Of a stretch of DNA of 40,859 nucleotides, positions 33,206-40,859 are shown one piece after another. Every line of letters begins with the position of its first letter. The stretch's first letter is position 1. Origin of the DNA: Candidatus Parcubacteria bacterium. Lineage in GTDB: Bacteria > Patescibacteriota > Patescibacteriia > Magasanikbacterales > UBA922. Location of the stretch: assembly GCA_018646705.1 (NCBI GenBank), contig JABGUG010000004.1:1-40859 (forward strand). Direction: 5' to 3'. The notes beneath the pieces are model-generated. The model ran no database searches. It had not been told where the DNA came from and was given only the letters and a program-made list of their open reading frames with translations. The position numbers were made by a program, and so were the translations under genes.

Positions 33206-33907
33206 CTAATTCTTTTTTAATACTAATGTAAAACCACTCTTTTCATAAATTCCAAAGCCTAATCTTAATTTTATCAAATGTAATAGATAAAACATCTTAT
33301 TTAACAAACTGTCTTTGTTACCAAAACTTTTTATAGGAATATCCTGAGTAAAAGTATGTCTATAAACAAGATTCTCTTTTTTGTAAGATGAACTGATAAT
33401 GGTAGATGTGGAACTATCACTAATACCATTTACCAGATATTTAAGAAGGACTGCTGGATTATAAGGTTTAATATGAGAAAAATCATTATAAAATCCAGTA
33501 TACATCAACGGGGCACTAATAATTAAAATACCTCCTGGTTTTAATATTCTGTCTAGTTCTTTTATAAACTCATAAGCATCGCTATACTCCAAATGTTCAA
33601 TTACATGACTACAGTGTATGACATCAAAGAAATTATTTGAAAAATCAAATACTTTGGGAATCTTGTGATTAAATACATTTTTATATTTTTCTCTCAATTT
33701 TTCACAAGACATTTCGTTTCCATCCAGTAGATATATATCCTTTTTATCTACATAATCTGCAAAAGCACCATCACCTGCACCGATATCTAAAATCTTTTTA
33801 TCCTCTTCACAATATTTTTTTGCTATGTCGAAAAATGGCTTTCTATTAAAAGTAGCATATGTTCTAAAATCAGAATATCTTTTCTTAAATAACTTCAAAA
33901 TTTCCAT
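33206..33907 (-). CDS. Class I SAM-dependent methyltransferase
   Basis: 233 residues. Motif I is ILDIGAGDGAFADYV (about 40-54), with DIYLLDGNEMSCEKL, then DVIHCSHVIEHLEYSDAYEF and ILKPGGILIISAPLMYTGF (about 122-140). The motif order is that of Methyltransf_11-type enzymes, common for sugar O- or N-methylation. The stop TAG touches a possible GTG start of the NadE-like gene, indicating coupling. It follows the CotH-domain gene by 11 bases. Confidence 0.88.
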   Translation of the reverse strand: MEILKLFKKRYSDFRTYATFNRKPFFDIAKKYCEEDKKILDIGAGDGAFADYVDKKDIYLLDGNEMSCEKLREKYKNVFNHKIPKVFDFSNNFFDVIHCSHVIEHLEYSDAYEFIKELDRILKPGGILIISAPLMYTGFYNDFSHIKPYNPAVLLKYLVNGISDSSTSTIISSSYKKENLVYRHTFTQDIPIKSFGNKDSLLNKMFYLLHLIKLRLGFGIYEKSGFTLVLKKN

Positions 33908-33918
33908 ATAAAAATTTA

Positions 33919-36540
33919 TTAATATAATTTTGACACCACACCAGACTTATTACCAAGAATCTTTTCGTCGTCCCAAAAAAGGGTGGAGCCGTCTTCAATT
34001 ATAAATCTATTATCTACATTATCTAAGCTTACATTGTATACTACAATTTCAGCACCACCAAACTCCGATTTCTTCTGGTATGCTGCAAATCCGTATCGCA
34101 CATCTTTTAATTTAACACCTTGTAAAGAAACATGTGATTTATCCTTAGACGCAACACCTACGTAAGATGATTCTATAATAATATTTTGAGCATTCACCTC
34201 ACTTCTTTCTCCTATGCTAATTGCTTTATCACTTATTGACTCAAGATAAATGTTTTCTAACCAAACATTACTTCCTGAAAAATCAAGGGCATCTCCATTC
34301 GTATCTTCATCACCAATTGAAATAAAATGCGAATTATAAAGCCTTCCTACTGAAAAATCGAAGTCAATTGCATCTGCTAGACTATTCTTGATAGTCAAAT
34401 TTTCAATATCAAATTTTGAACGAATTATATTAATATAATCATCTCCATAATAGTTTGATGATGCGATAACGTGTTTCATAGAAACTGGGGACTCATAAAA
34501 TGTAATCGCTCCTGATATTGAAAAACCTTTTTTTTGTGGAGCAGACAAACCGTCAAATATGGTATGTTCGATAGTAGATGTCGCTCCAGCACCTATTACA
34601 CTTACTCCAAATCCGGTACTATCACTCGATATAATCTCTATAGGCACTTGCTGTGTACCCTTAAATTTTATAGGCGAATATGAAAAAATATGTGCTCGAT
34701 TTAATAGATCAATCTTAGCACCCTCATGAACAATCAAAGTATATCCTGCAGGAATTACAACCTCGTGATTAAGCTTCCATTCCCCCGTATGCACATGTAT
34801 TTCTTTCACATCTTCGTTAACATCAAAAAAGTTAACGCTCTGTATATTACCTTTTTGACTTAAACGTTCAATATCTGCATCAAGCCCAGATACACCTTCC
34901 CAATAAGAAAATCTGGCTACCTGTGTGTTATTTCCACCAAATACAGAATACGTGATAGACAAACCCTTTATATCAAATTCTTCTTTACTTACTCCTAATG
35001 ATGTCTGTAGATCAGTAAAATAAATCAATTCTTGATCCTTATGTGCCTGCAACACAACGGGATTTTGAGATAAATCAATAATTTTGTCAAAATATTTAAT
35101 TTCAACTAACTCGACTGGGAGATAATCTACATTCCCAAATTTAAAAGAAATATTACCACTTGTATCAATATCATCTACATAGGCATATATACGATCCTCT
35201 GCTTCCAAAACTCTTTTTATAAAAGCTTTATTTTCATATAGCGTATCTTTGGATCTAAAAATATAATATGGATGACTTCTGTATATTTTTTTTAAATTCT
35301 TCTCAAGGTCTTCATCTATTTCACCAAAAAAATCTTCCAATTCTTTACCATTTGAAACATCTTCAAGCGCGGCAACATAACTCTTGTAAAAAATTGGATC
35401 ATTAAATACTTGATCGATCCACGACATCTTATCATATTTCTTTTTTTCATCAAAAATAATTTCTTTTTGAGCTCCTACCAATCTCTGTGTTCTAACGATA
35501 AGCTGATTATCATAACCTACGGGTTCTAGTAGTCCAGTAATCGGATTATAATAAAATCTTATATTTTCAGTATCCAAAATATGGTACTGTCCCATCAGGT
35601 CTGACATTGCAAAAAGTTTAGCAAGCTTAGTAGTATTAAAAACTTCATGTGTTTTTAAATCACCCCTCCTAAATAATTCCAAAAGAGTTTGAGCACGATC
35701 AAACAGTTCGACTCTATCCTTATTTTCTTCTTTTGAATCATTATACAAGCCTGAATTAAACGCATCTACAAAACTAGTTGAATAACTCATGTCTCTTCCG
35801 ATCAAAATTCTCCAATAACTGTCAGTATCAAAACGTACAATGGGTCCTTCTTTATATTTATTATTTTCAATAAGACGCTTTTCAAAATGCTCTTCAAGTG
35901 CATAAACTCCTGCATTTTTTCCATTTATATATACTTTTACAAATTCATATCTAAGACCTATAAGATCATTATAAGATAAAAATTTATGAAACATCCATTC
36001 ATTTAAATAATCTCTTGTTTGTGGTTGTTGCACTGAAAAACTTTTCATACCATACACAGTATCATCGCCTTTCATTTTAACTCTAAAAGACCATTTGTAA
36101 GGATGGGCCCAATGATCTCTATTATCCCCTTTTAATCGTACTTCAACTGGTGAGGCTTCTCCACCCTGAGTCAATGTTGCAGAAACAAAATCATCGTCAG
36201 AACTTAATAAATAATTGTAATTAAGAGCATCTTCTCTTTTTGAAAGTAATTTTTGATAATTTTCATATTCAATATCAATACGCAGTGTATCGATGTGTTC
36301 AAAAAAACTCGATGTATAATGTGGGATTATACCAAAATTAGTACGGATAACATCCTTCGAAGTTTCAATTCCGATTCGTCTTACAAATGAAATAGAATAA
36401 AGACCAGAAGCTATTAATATAAAAAATATCGAACCAAATAAAAAGAAAATCTTCAATTTAAAAAAGCCAGAACTATCAAAATTACTAGTCTTTGAATTGC
36501 CCTTTCTTTTATTGTTTTTTATATTTATTTTACTATCCAT
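33919..36540 (-). CDS. Membrane-anchored CotH-kinase-domain protein with C-terminal parallel beta-helix
   Basis: 873 residues, the longest gene here. A basic cytoplasmic tail (1-27) and one transmembrane helix (about 29-52) leave the rest outside. Residues about 80-460 form a CotH-like domain: RLKGDNRDHWAHPYKWSFRV (about 135-154), SVQQPQTRDYLNEW, YEFVKVYINGKNAGVYALEEHF (about 198-219), and GLLEPVGYDNQLI with D344 in the position of the metal-binding Asp. CotH proteins are atypical secretory-pathway kinases that phosphorylate spore-coat proteins in Bacillus. Residues about 590-860 repeat short beta strands (SHFISIGDEDTNGDALDFSG, ENIYLESISDKAISIGER), as in right-handed parallel beta-helices that bind or cleave polysaccharide. 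It could modify or anchor the glycan at the surface. Confidence 0.85.
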   Translation of the reverse strand: MDSKINIKNNKRKGNSKTSNFDSSGFFKLKIFFLFGSIFFILIASGLYSISFVRRIGIETSKDVIRTNFGIIPHYTSSFFEHIDTLRIDIEYENYQKLLSKREDALNYNYLLSSDDDFVSATLTQGGEASPVEVRLKGDNRDHWAHPYKWSFRVKMKGDDTVYGMKSFSVQQPQTRDYLNEWMFHKFLSYNDLIGLRYEFVKVYINGKNAGVYALEEHFEKRLIENNKYKEGPIVRFDTDSYWRILIGRDMSYSTSFVDAFNSGLYNDSKEENKDRVELFDRAQTLLELFRRGDLKTHEVFNTTKLAKLFAMSDLMGQYHILDTENIRFYYNPITGLLEPVGYDNQLIVRTQRLVGAQKEIIFDEKKKYDKMSWIDQVFNDPIFYKSYVAALEDVSNGKELEDFFGEIDEDLEKNLKKIYRSHPYYIFRSKDTLYENKAFIKRVLEAEDRIYAYVDDIDTSGNISFKFGNVDYLPVELVEIKYFDKIIDLSQNPVVLQAHKDQELIYFTDLQTSLGVSKEEFDIKGLSITYSVFGGNNTQVARFSYWEGVSGLDADIERLSQKGNIQSVNFFDVNEDVKEIHVHTGEWKLNHEVVIPAGYTLIVHEGAKIDLLNRAHIFSYSPIKFKGTQQVPIEIISSDSTGFGVSVIGAGATSTIEHTIFDGLSAPQKKGFSISGAITFYESPVSMKHVIASSNYYGDDYINIIRSKFDIENLTIKNSLADAIDFDFSVGRLYNSHFISIGDEDTNGDALDFSGSNVWLENIYLESISDKAISIGERSEVNAQNIIIESSYVGVASKDKSHVSLQGVKLKDVRYGFAAYQKKSEFGGAEIVVYNVSLDNVDNRFIIEDGSTLFWDDEKILGNKSGVVSKLY

Positions 36541-36566
36541 ATAAAATATAAATACTCGTAAAATTA

Positions 36567-38117
36567 TCAGTTTTTTTTCTTTAAAATAAGCTTATTATAG
36601 GTCAATCTACTAAGAGTGTCAATCACTACTTTCCTTTCATCCTCAAGCAAAGAAAACTTAAATACAAGCCATAAAAACACAAAAAATACACAACCAGCAA
36701 GAACTAATTGTGCATACATATTGACTACAAATAATATACCTACGTACATTAAAATAAAAAATAGACTAGGAACCAAAAGACCAATTATAATACGTTTTAA
36801 TTCATTAAAAGGAGATATATCTATATGACGTTTTAACTGCCTAGGTAATGAAATAGCAACAGTACATAAATTTGCCGTTACTGTGCCTATGGCCACACCA
36901 ACTATTCCTATTTTTGATACTAAAATAATTGATATTGATAAATTTATTATCGTTTCAAAAATACTTGGGACAAGTTGGTTTTTTTGCAAAAACATGGCAT
37001 TTATAAAAACCCAATGAGACCCAGACCACGTGATAACCATGAAAGTAAGACAAAAAACCCCCACCAATAAATAGCTATCAAATAATTCTACCCCAACCCA
37101 TAGGCTGATAATTTGTCTGGAAAATAATAATATAAACAATAATATAGAATATTTACTTATTATATTTAAACGCAATATTTGAGAATATTTACTTGCAAGT
37201 GCCTTAAAATTTTTTTCGCCAAACAATCCAGTAATTATTGGATAACTTGATGTTGCTATAGGTAAGGCGGCACACGGCAATTTAAACAACTTATATCCAA
37301 TTGAATATATTGCAACACTTGCGACTCCGACATAGTGAGACAAAACAATATTATCACTCATCATGACCACAGCAGTCGTAATAGATAAAACGAAAAAAAC
37401 AAAACTATGCTCTCTTAATTCATAAAGATGTCTAAATATTTTGGCTTTTAGTACAAAAGAAAACCATTTATGTTTTTTGTAAAAATAAAAAAGAAAAGAT
37501 GATAATTTCAATATATTATAAAGTCCTTGAAATACTGCGATTGCAAAAATACTTGGAGAACCTAAAAGAAATAAAATAAATGTTACGGAGTATAAAAGAG
37601 TTCCTATACCATTTCCAATATTAAATTCTACAACCTCGTTCATTCCATGATATAAAGAACGTATGGTTCCACCAAACAAAACATTAACTGATGCAAAAAT
37701 TATCATTATAATAAATAAATCTCTTGTTTTATCATACAAATGAATGGAATCCTTTAGAAAAAAACTTACATCTATAATTCCAGAAAGAATTGAAAAAACC
37801 AAAAACAAAACGATTGGGATTATAAGTAAAGCAAAGAAAGCAACCGCACCTGAAAAAATTTCATTTATTGAATTCCATTTCTTTTCAACTCGAAAATAGC
37901 TTATCTTATTGGTTACAGCCGTAGTTACCCCAAAATCAGTCAGGCCAATAAAACCTGTGATAGAAAGAACAAGGGCATATAGCCCGTACATGTCCATACC
38001 AACAGCCTTTAACATTAAAGGCACTGTGATAATTGAAGCCAGGAGAGACACGACCATCTGTATGGATCCAGTGGCTGCACCTGATATTATTCTTTTTACA
38101 CCATGTTTATTTGACAC
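36567..38117 (-). CDS. Wzx-type oligosaccharide flippase (polysaccharide biosynthesis protein)
   Basis: 516 residues with about 12-14 predicted membrane helices. It opens with SGAATGSIQMVVSLLASIITVPLMLKAVG and DMYGLYALVLSITGFIGLTDFG, the standard first helices of the MATE/MOP-superfamily flippases that move undecaprenyl-linked oligosaccharides outward. The start codon is GTG at 38117, which keeps the first helix whole; the next ATG would truncate it. This is the only lipid-linked-oligosaccharide exporter in the window, and no ABC-2 transporter is seen. It lies 52 bases after the HTH regulator and 26 before the CotH-domain gene. Confidence 0.92.
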   Translation of the reverse strand: MSNKHGVKRIISGAATGSIQMVVSLLASIITVPLMLKAVGMDMYGLYALVLSITGFIGLTDFGVTTAVTNKISYFRVEKKWNSINEIFSGAVAFFALLIIPIVLFLVFSILSGIIDVSFFLKDSIHLYDKTRDLFIIMIIFASVNVLFGGTIRSLYHGMNEVVEFNIGNGIGTLLYSVTFILFLLGSPSIFAIAVFQGLYNILKLSSFLFYFYKKHKWFSFVLKAKIFRHLYELREHSFVFFVLSITTAVVMMSDNIVLSHYVGVASVAIYSIGYKLFKLPCAALPIATSSYPIITGLFGEKNFKALASKYSQILRLNIISKYSILLFILLFSRQIISLWVGVELFDSYLLVGVFCLTFMVITWSGSHWVFINAMFLQKNQLVPSIFETIINLSISIILVSKIGIVGVAIGTVTANLCTVAISLPRQLKRHIDISPFNELKRIIIGLLVPSLFFILMYVGILFVVNMYAQLVLAGCVFFVFLWLVFKFSLLEDERKVVIDTLSRLTYNKLILKKKN

Positions 38118-38169
38118 AAAATATTATTTTAATTCGTATTTTTACAAAAATTGTTTAAATAAATATAAT

Positions 38170-38415
38170 TTACCAATTTTTAACACGTTTCTTTGTTTTT
38201 TCCTTTATTGATTTGTATGCTTTTGTAGCCTTACGATCCACTTCTGGTGAAAGCATACGCAAAAGCTCATGGCCTAAAATTCGGTATTGGCCACCAATTT
38301 TATTGGTGCGTATAAGACCTTGCTTTATAAGACGCTTCACAGTGCTTTTACTCACTTTCAGAAGTGTCTCTACTTCAGCTGTGGTATATACTTCATTAGG
38401 TTTAATCTCACCCAT
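38170..38415 (-). CDS. MerR/BldC/excisionase-like helix-turn-helix DNA-binding protein
   Basis: 81 residues. VYTTAEVETLLKVSKSTVKR is a winged helix-turn-helix of the MerR/excisionase type (about 9-28). KQGLIRTNKIGGQYRILGHE is the wing with the typical GGxxRI turn, and the tail is strongly basic (KAYKSIKEKTKKRVKN). There is no dimerisation coiled coil or effector domain, so it resembles BldC or phage excisionases. ATG at 38415 is used; a TTG two codons upstream is less likely. With no integrase nearby, a local transcription regulator is the better reading; direct repeats upstream of it may be its sites. Confidence 0.85.
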   Translation of the reverse strand: MGEIKPNEVYTTAEVETLLKVSKSTVKRLIKQGLIRTNKIGGQYRILGHELLRMLSPEVDRKATKAYKSIKEKTKKRVKNW

Positions 38416-38440
38416 ATTCAAAATAAAAAGTAATAATTAT

Positions 38441-38470
38441 ATATTACCACATAGGTTCACTAAGTGTCAA
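38441..38470 (-). promoter_or_regulatory. Promoter of the HTH regulator gene
   Basis: On the minus strand, TTGACA at 38470-38465 and TAATAT at 38446-38441 with an 18-base spacer, inside the 59-base gap after the gene ending at 38481. Confidence 0.5.
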
Positions 38471-38480
38471 CAGGTGTCAA
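38465..38480. repeat. Two TGTCAA direct repeats 10 bp apart, candidate operator
   Basis: TGTCAA at 38465-38470 and again at 38475-38480, so identical faces lie one helical turn apart. Read on the minus strand these are two TTGACA words, the nearer one being the -35 of the HTH gene promoter. BldC-type MerR proteins bind head-to-tail direct repeats, so autoregulation is plausible. Confidence 0.45.
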
Positions 38481-39548
38481 TTATGTCTTAAATTCGTGTA
38501 TGTTGAGCTCTTTTTCAATCCCAAGTATTTGGGCAATTATACTTACTCCCCATAGAAATAACACGGTACCGTGCATATCGGGCTCCTTATACCCACGAGA
38601 CAAACGAGCTCCATAATAGCGAGTATTTGCCTTATGTTCAAAAAAAGAAAAACCGCCTTTATCTTTGTAATAATATTTCTTATACAACTCTAAACGTCTC
38701 TTTACAAAAGAAACGATTTCTTCGTGTCTATACTGCCCATCAGTAGCGATATTTGCATACTTCAACACATACAAAATATTAAAATTATCACACGCTTGTT
38801 TATCATGCTGAGATTTTAAACACACATCTATCAAACCTTTTGGGTTGTGCAATTTTACCTTATCAATCACATTCATACCTGTGATGACTTTCATAGCACC
38901 GTTGATACGATCTTGCAAACTAGCACCCTCAGAATACCAGAGACCATCCTCCCTTTCTACATTTTTGAGCCAATCTTGTGCCGCATCTAATAAGACTTCC
39001 TTATCTTTGAGGGTGCTCGTATGTAAAAAGAATATCAAAATACTATAATGAGCACCTGCGTGCCACGGACGTGTCCAATTTAATTTTGAAAGATATTTTT
39101 CAATCCCCTCTTTATCATTTGGAAGTGATTTTGGATATTTAGAAATAATGCTTTGATCAAACAACCGAAGAGACGATATGGACTGGCGTGTTTCACCAAG
39201 TTTTGTATACATACCAACAGCATGATTCCAATCTCTATATCTCAAACCATTAAACAAACTTCTGGGTGAAGACAACAAACGAACAAGTGGATCAAAATAT
39301 AACCCTGATCTATTCTCAAATGTCTGTATATATTTTTGAACCTCTTTGATTTCTTCTACAAACTGATCTTGCAAATTAAGTGTATATACAATTTTTAGAA
39401 AAAAAGTTGCCTGCCCAAGTCCCCAATGCACACGCTCACCAAAAAAATCTCCTGAATAGGAATACTTAAAAAATCCCGGACGACTTTTTCCTTTCATTTC
39501 CCTCAAAAAATGAGACGTTTCTTTTTTTAATTCAAAGACCCACTCCAT
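38481..39548 (-). CDS. Unassigned mostly helical protein, possibly alpha/alpha-toroid
   Basis: 355 residues, no signal peptide or membrane helix. I do not recognise a family. Features seen are paired helices separated by Gly/aromatic-rich turns (WGLGQATFFLKIVYTL, NWTRPWHAGAHYSILIFF, REDGLWYSEGASLQDRINGA, DKGGFSFFEHKANTRYYGAR, EPDMHGTVLFLWGVSIIAQI). This pattern is reminiscent of alpha/alpha-barrel enzymes such as terpenoid-cyclase-like, glucuronyl-epimerase or lyase folds. Conserved-looking polar aromatics (WH, HY, RY, DMHG) could line an active site. It lies between a GT4 gene and the HTH regulator in the glycan locus, so a carbohydrate-active role is a guess only. Confidence 0.6.
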   Translation of the reverse strand: MEWVFELKKETSHFLREMKGKSRPGFFKYSYSGDFFGERVHWGLGQATFFLKIVYTLNLQDQFVEEIKEVQKYIQTFENRSGLYFDPLVRLLSSPRSLFNGLRYRDWNHAVGMYTKLGETRQSISSLRLFDQSIISKYPKSLPNDKEGIEKYLSKLNWTRPWHAGAHYSILIFFLHTSTLKDKEVLLDAAQDWLKNVEREDGLWYSEGASLQDRINGAMKVITGMNVIDKVKLHNPKGLIDVCLKSQHDKQACDNFNILYVLKYANIATDGQYRHEEIVSFVKRRLELYKKYYYKDKGGFSFFEHKANTRYYGARLSRGYKEPDMHGTVLFLWGVSIIAQILGIEKELNIHEFKT

Positions 39549-39561
39549 ACATATTTTATTA

Positions 39562-40635
39562 TTACTTTAGCAACCTTAGTATTCTTCTTACTCTCCACAC
39601 TTTGTCATAGAAAAAAGAATATATTCTGATAAAAAAAATCTTTCCAATTTTCTTTTCTTTTCTGAACGCATACTTGTCTCTGTCCTTATATAATTTTGTT
39701 AATGATTCATAATATTCCTGCCCCATTTTTGAAGAGATTCTGTCATATTCTTTTACTTTTTCTACATACATATCATAGTCACGATACATCTCCATTATTT
39801 TTTCTTCAAAATTATATTCATTAAATTCTAGACCATATCCTTCACAATATTCTTTGAATGCACCTGAATCAATATACAAGAGTGGCATACCACACAGTGC
39901 ACCTTCCACATGGTGCATACCTGCTGGTTCATTACGAGACCCTGTTATGTACAAATCGTGTTTCTTTAACTCATCACCAAGCTCTTTACCAGATATTGGG
40001 GAAATCAATTTTGTGTTTTTATATTCTAAATTTTTCGGATAATTTCCAATATATGTAAATTCAAATTTATCACCAAATTCGCTACTGCCCAACAATTTAT
40101 CTAGTCTCTGATAAAAATCATGTCCTTTCAAAAATTGTCCGCCCCAATGATGTGTGACTATTTTCATCTTGCTCTTTTTGTCCCAAAACTTTTTGTTCTC
40201 TGTGTTAAATATTTCCTCTGGAACACCATGCAAAATTACCTGTGATGGCTTATCTTTGTCCAAACCATTTTTTTCCAACAGAGGTTTCAGCCAGCTTGCC
40301 ACGAAAATTACAAAATCGGCGTGATTACATGCATTTACCAAAAGCTTATTCATATAATGTGTACCTTTTCTCTCATCACACTCGTGGATACCTTGTATTA
40401 TAATCGTTTTGGGATGCTTTAATTTATATATAAATGCATTAAAAAAAGAATACGACGAAGATTGCATCAAAAATGGAAAAGGGTTAACATGCAAAACAAT
40501 GTCAATATCTTTGTCATTTAAATCATTTACCACTTCGATTCCTTTGCTAACCAAAAAATCAGAAACAGTGTTCGCAAATATGGCACCTCCACCAAAAGGA
40601 CCTTCTACTTTCTTTATGCTCAAACTTACTTTCAT
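39562..40635 (-). CDS. GT4-like glycosyltransferase
   Basis: 357 residues of GT-B type. MKVSLSIKKVEGPFGGGAIF contains the acceptor-side glycine loop. The donor half shows MKIVTHHWGGQFLKGHDFYQ (about 162-181), FTYIGNYPKN, and ITGSRNEPAGMHHVEGALCGMPLLYIDSG, where the glutamates of EPAGMHHVE form the E-x7-E motif. Donor and acceptor unknown. Its ATG overlaps the TGA stop of the upstream glycosyltransferase (ATGA at 40635-40632), so the two are translationally coupled. Confidence 0.85.
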   Translation of the reverse strand: MKVSLSIKKVEGPFGGGAIFANTVSDFLVSKGIEVVNDLNDKDIDIVLHVNPFPFLMQSSSYSFFNAFIYKLKHPKTIIIQGIHECDERKGTHYMNKLLVNACNHADFVIFVASWLKPLLEKNGLDKDKPSQVILHGVPEEIFNTENKKFWDKKSKMKIVTHHWGGQFLKGHDFYQRLDKLLGSSEFGDKFEFTYIGNYPKNLEYKNTKLISPISGKELGDELKKHDLYITGSRNEPAGMHHVEGALCGMPLLYIDSGAFKEYCEGYGLEFNEYNFEEKIMEMYRDYDMYVEKVKEYDRISSKMGQEYYESLTKLYKDRDKYAFRKEKKIGKIFFIRIYSFFYDKVWRVRRILRLLK

Positions 40636-40859
40636 ATTAATTTCTTATAAATATGTTCAAAATATATTTCTGATATTTTATCCCAACTATATTTTTGTAC
40701 ATCTTTTAGTCCACCAGATATACATTTTTCTTTTACTTCTTGATTATTTAAAATATGTGAGACCTTTTCTAGAATATCATCCACATCCTCTACTTCTGTC
40801 AAAAATCCATTTTCACCATTTTTTATAAGATCGGCAGGCATACCAACTTTTGTAGAAAC
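40632..40859 (-). CDS. Partial GT4-like glycosyltransferase, C-terminal end only
   Basis: The frame is open from the right window edge to a TGA at 40634-40632, so only the last 75 residues are present. VSTKVGMPADLIKNGENGFL followed by TEVEDVDDILEKVSHIL is the donor-side end of a GT4 enzyme (compare the common VGGxPExIxxGxxGxLV pattern), and KYSWDKISEIYFEHIYKKLI is the usual last helix. An internal ATG at 40841 is not the true start. The gene continues outside the window. Confidence 0.85.
   Translation of the reverse strand, partial: VSTKVGMPADLIKNGENGFLTEVEDVDDILEKVSHILNNQEVKEKCISGGLKDVQKYSWDKISEIYFEHIYKKLI

Noticed and set aside
38170-38415. Excisionase of a mobile element
   Set aside because: No integrase, attachment repeats or transposase gene is seen anywhere in the window; a local regulator explains the context better.
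1-40859. CRISPR arrays, insertion sequences, prophage genes
   Set aside because: No regularly spaced direct repeats, transposase or phage structural genes were recognised.

Overview
The window looks like one contig from an AT-rich, gene-dense bacterium, most plausibly a member of the Candidate Phyla Radiation (Patescibacteria). This placement is inferred from the gene set: RNase Y, HU, PilT, a lone class B penicillin-binding protein, a DUF2304 protein beside a DPM1-like transferase, many genes without a clear Shine-Dalgarno, and intergenic palindromes. No 16S rRNA or ribosomal protein is present, so the lineage is not fixed. TGA is used as a normal stop (for example the ATGA overlaps at 22253-22256 and 40632-40635). 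This argues against the CPR lineages that read TGA as glycine.

Positions 1 to about 250 are out of character: 137 of the first 240 bases are G or C by hand count, against 17 of 60 at 361-420. This end carries two short minus-strand reading frames and may be a foreign or chimeric contig end. From 362 to about 9180 the content is housekeeping: truB, a long structured leader and rny, an HU gene, tRNA-Glu(CTC) and tRNA-Met(CAT) behind a strong promoter, a class B penicillin-binding protein with an exported partner of unknown function, pilT, and a small protein built around a PEP-synthase-type swivelling phosphohistidine domain.

From about 9220 to the right end (over 31 kb) almost every gene belongs to a surface-glycan locus, nearly all on the minus strand. 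It has a membrane-bound priming sugar-phosphate transferase (15106-16485, plus strand, followed by a membrane acyltransferase) and a Wzx-type flippase (36567-38117). It has nucleotide-sugar enzymes: two UDP-sugar dehydrogenases, a UDP-glucuronate decarboxylase-like and a 4-epimerase-like SDR, and an FdtA/QdtA-like cupin with a DegT aminotransferase. At least eight glycosyltransferases are present, along with four SAM methyltransferases, one or two polyprenyl-phosphate-sugar modules (DPM1-like plus DUF2304, GtrB-like plus GtrA) and a probable GT-C membrane glycosyltransferase. Unusual passengers are a secreted subtilase with a C-terminal repeat region, a NAD+ synthetase homologue, a membrane-anchored CotH-kinase/beta-helix protein, an unassigned helical protein and a MerR/BldC-like regulator.

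In the likely division of labour, the dehydrogenases, epimerases, aminotransferase and cupin make activated uronic and amino-deoxy sugars. The priming enzyme and glycosyltransferases assemble a lipid-linked glycan inside the cell, the flippase exports it, and the polyprenyl-phosphate modules with the GT-C protein and acyltransferase decorate it outside. The CotH/beta-helix protein and the protease would act at the surface. The most interesting parts for follow-up are the regulator-flippase-CotH-methyltransferase-NadE run (about 32.1-38.5 kb), the structured rny leader, the truncated PEP-synthase-like protein and the foreign-looking left end.
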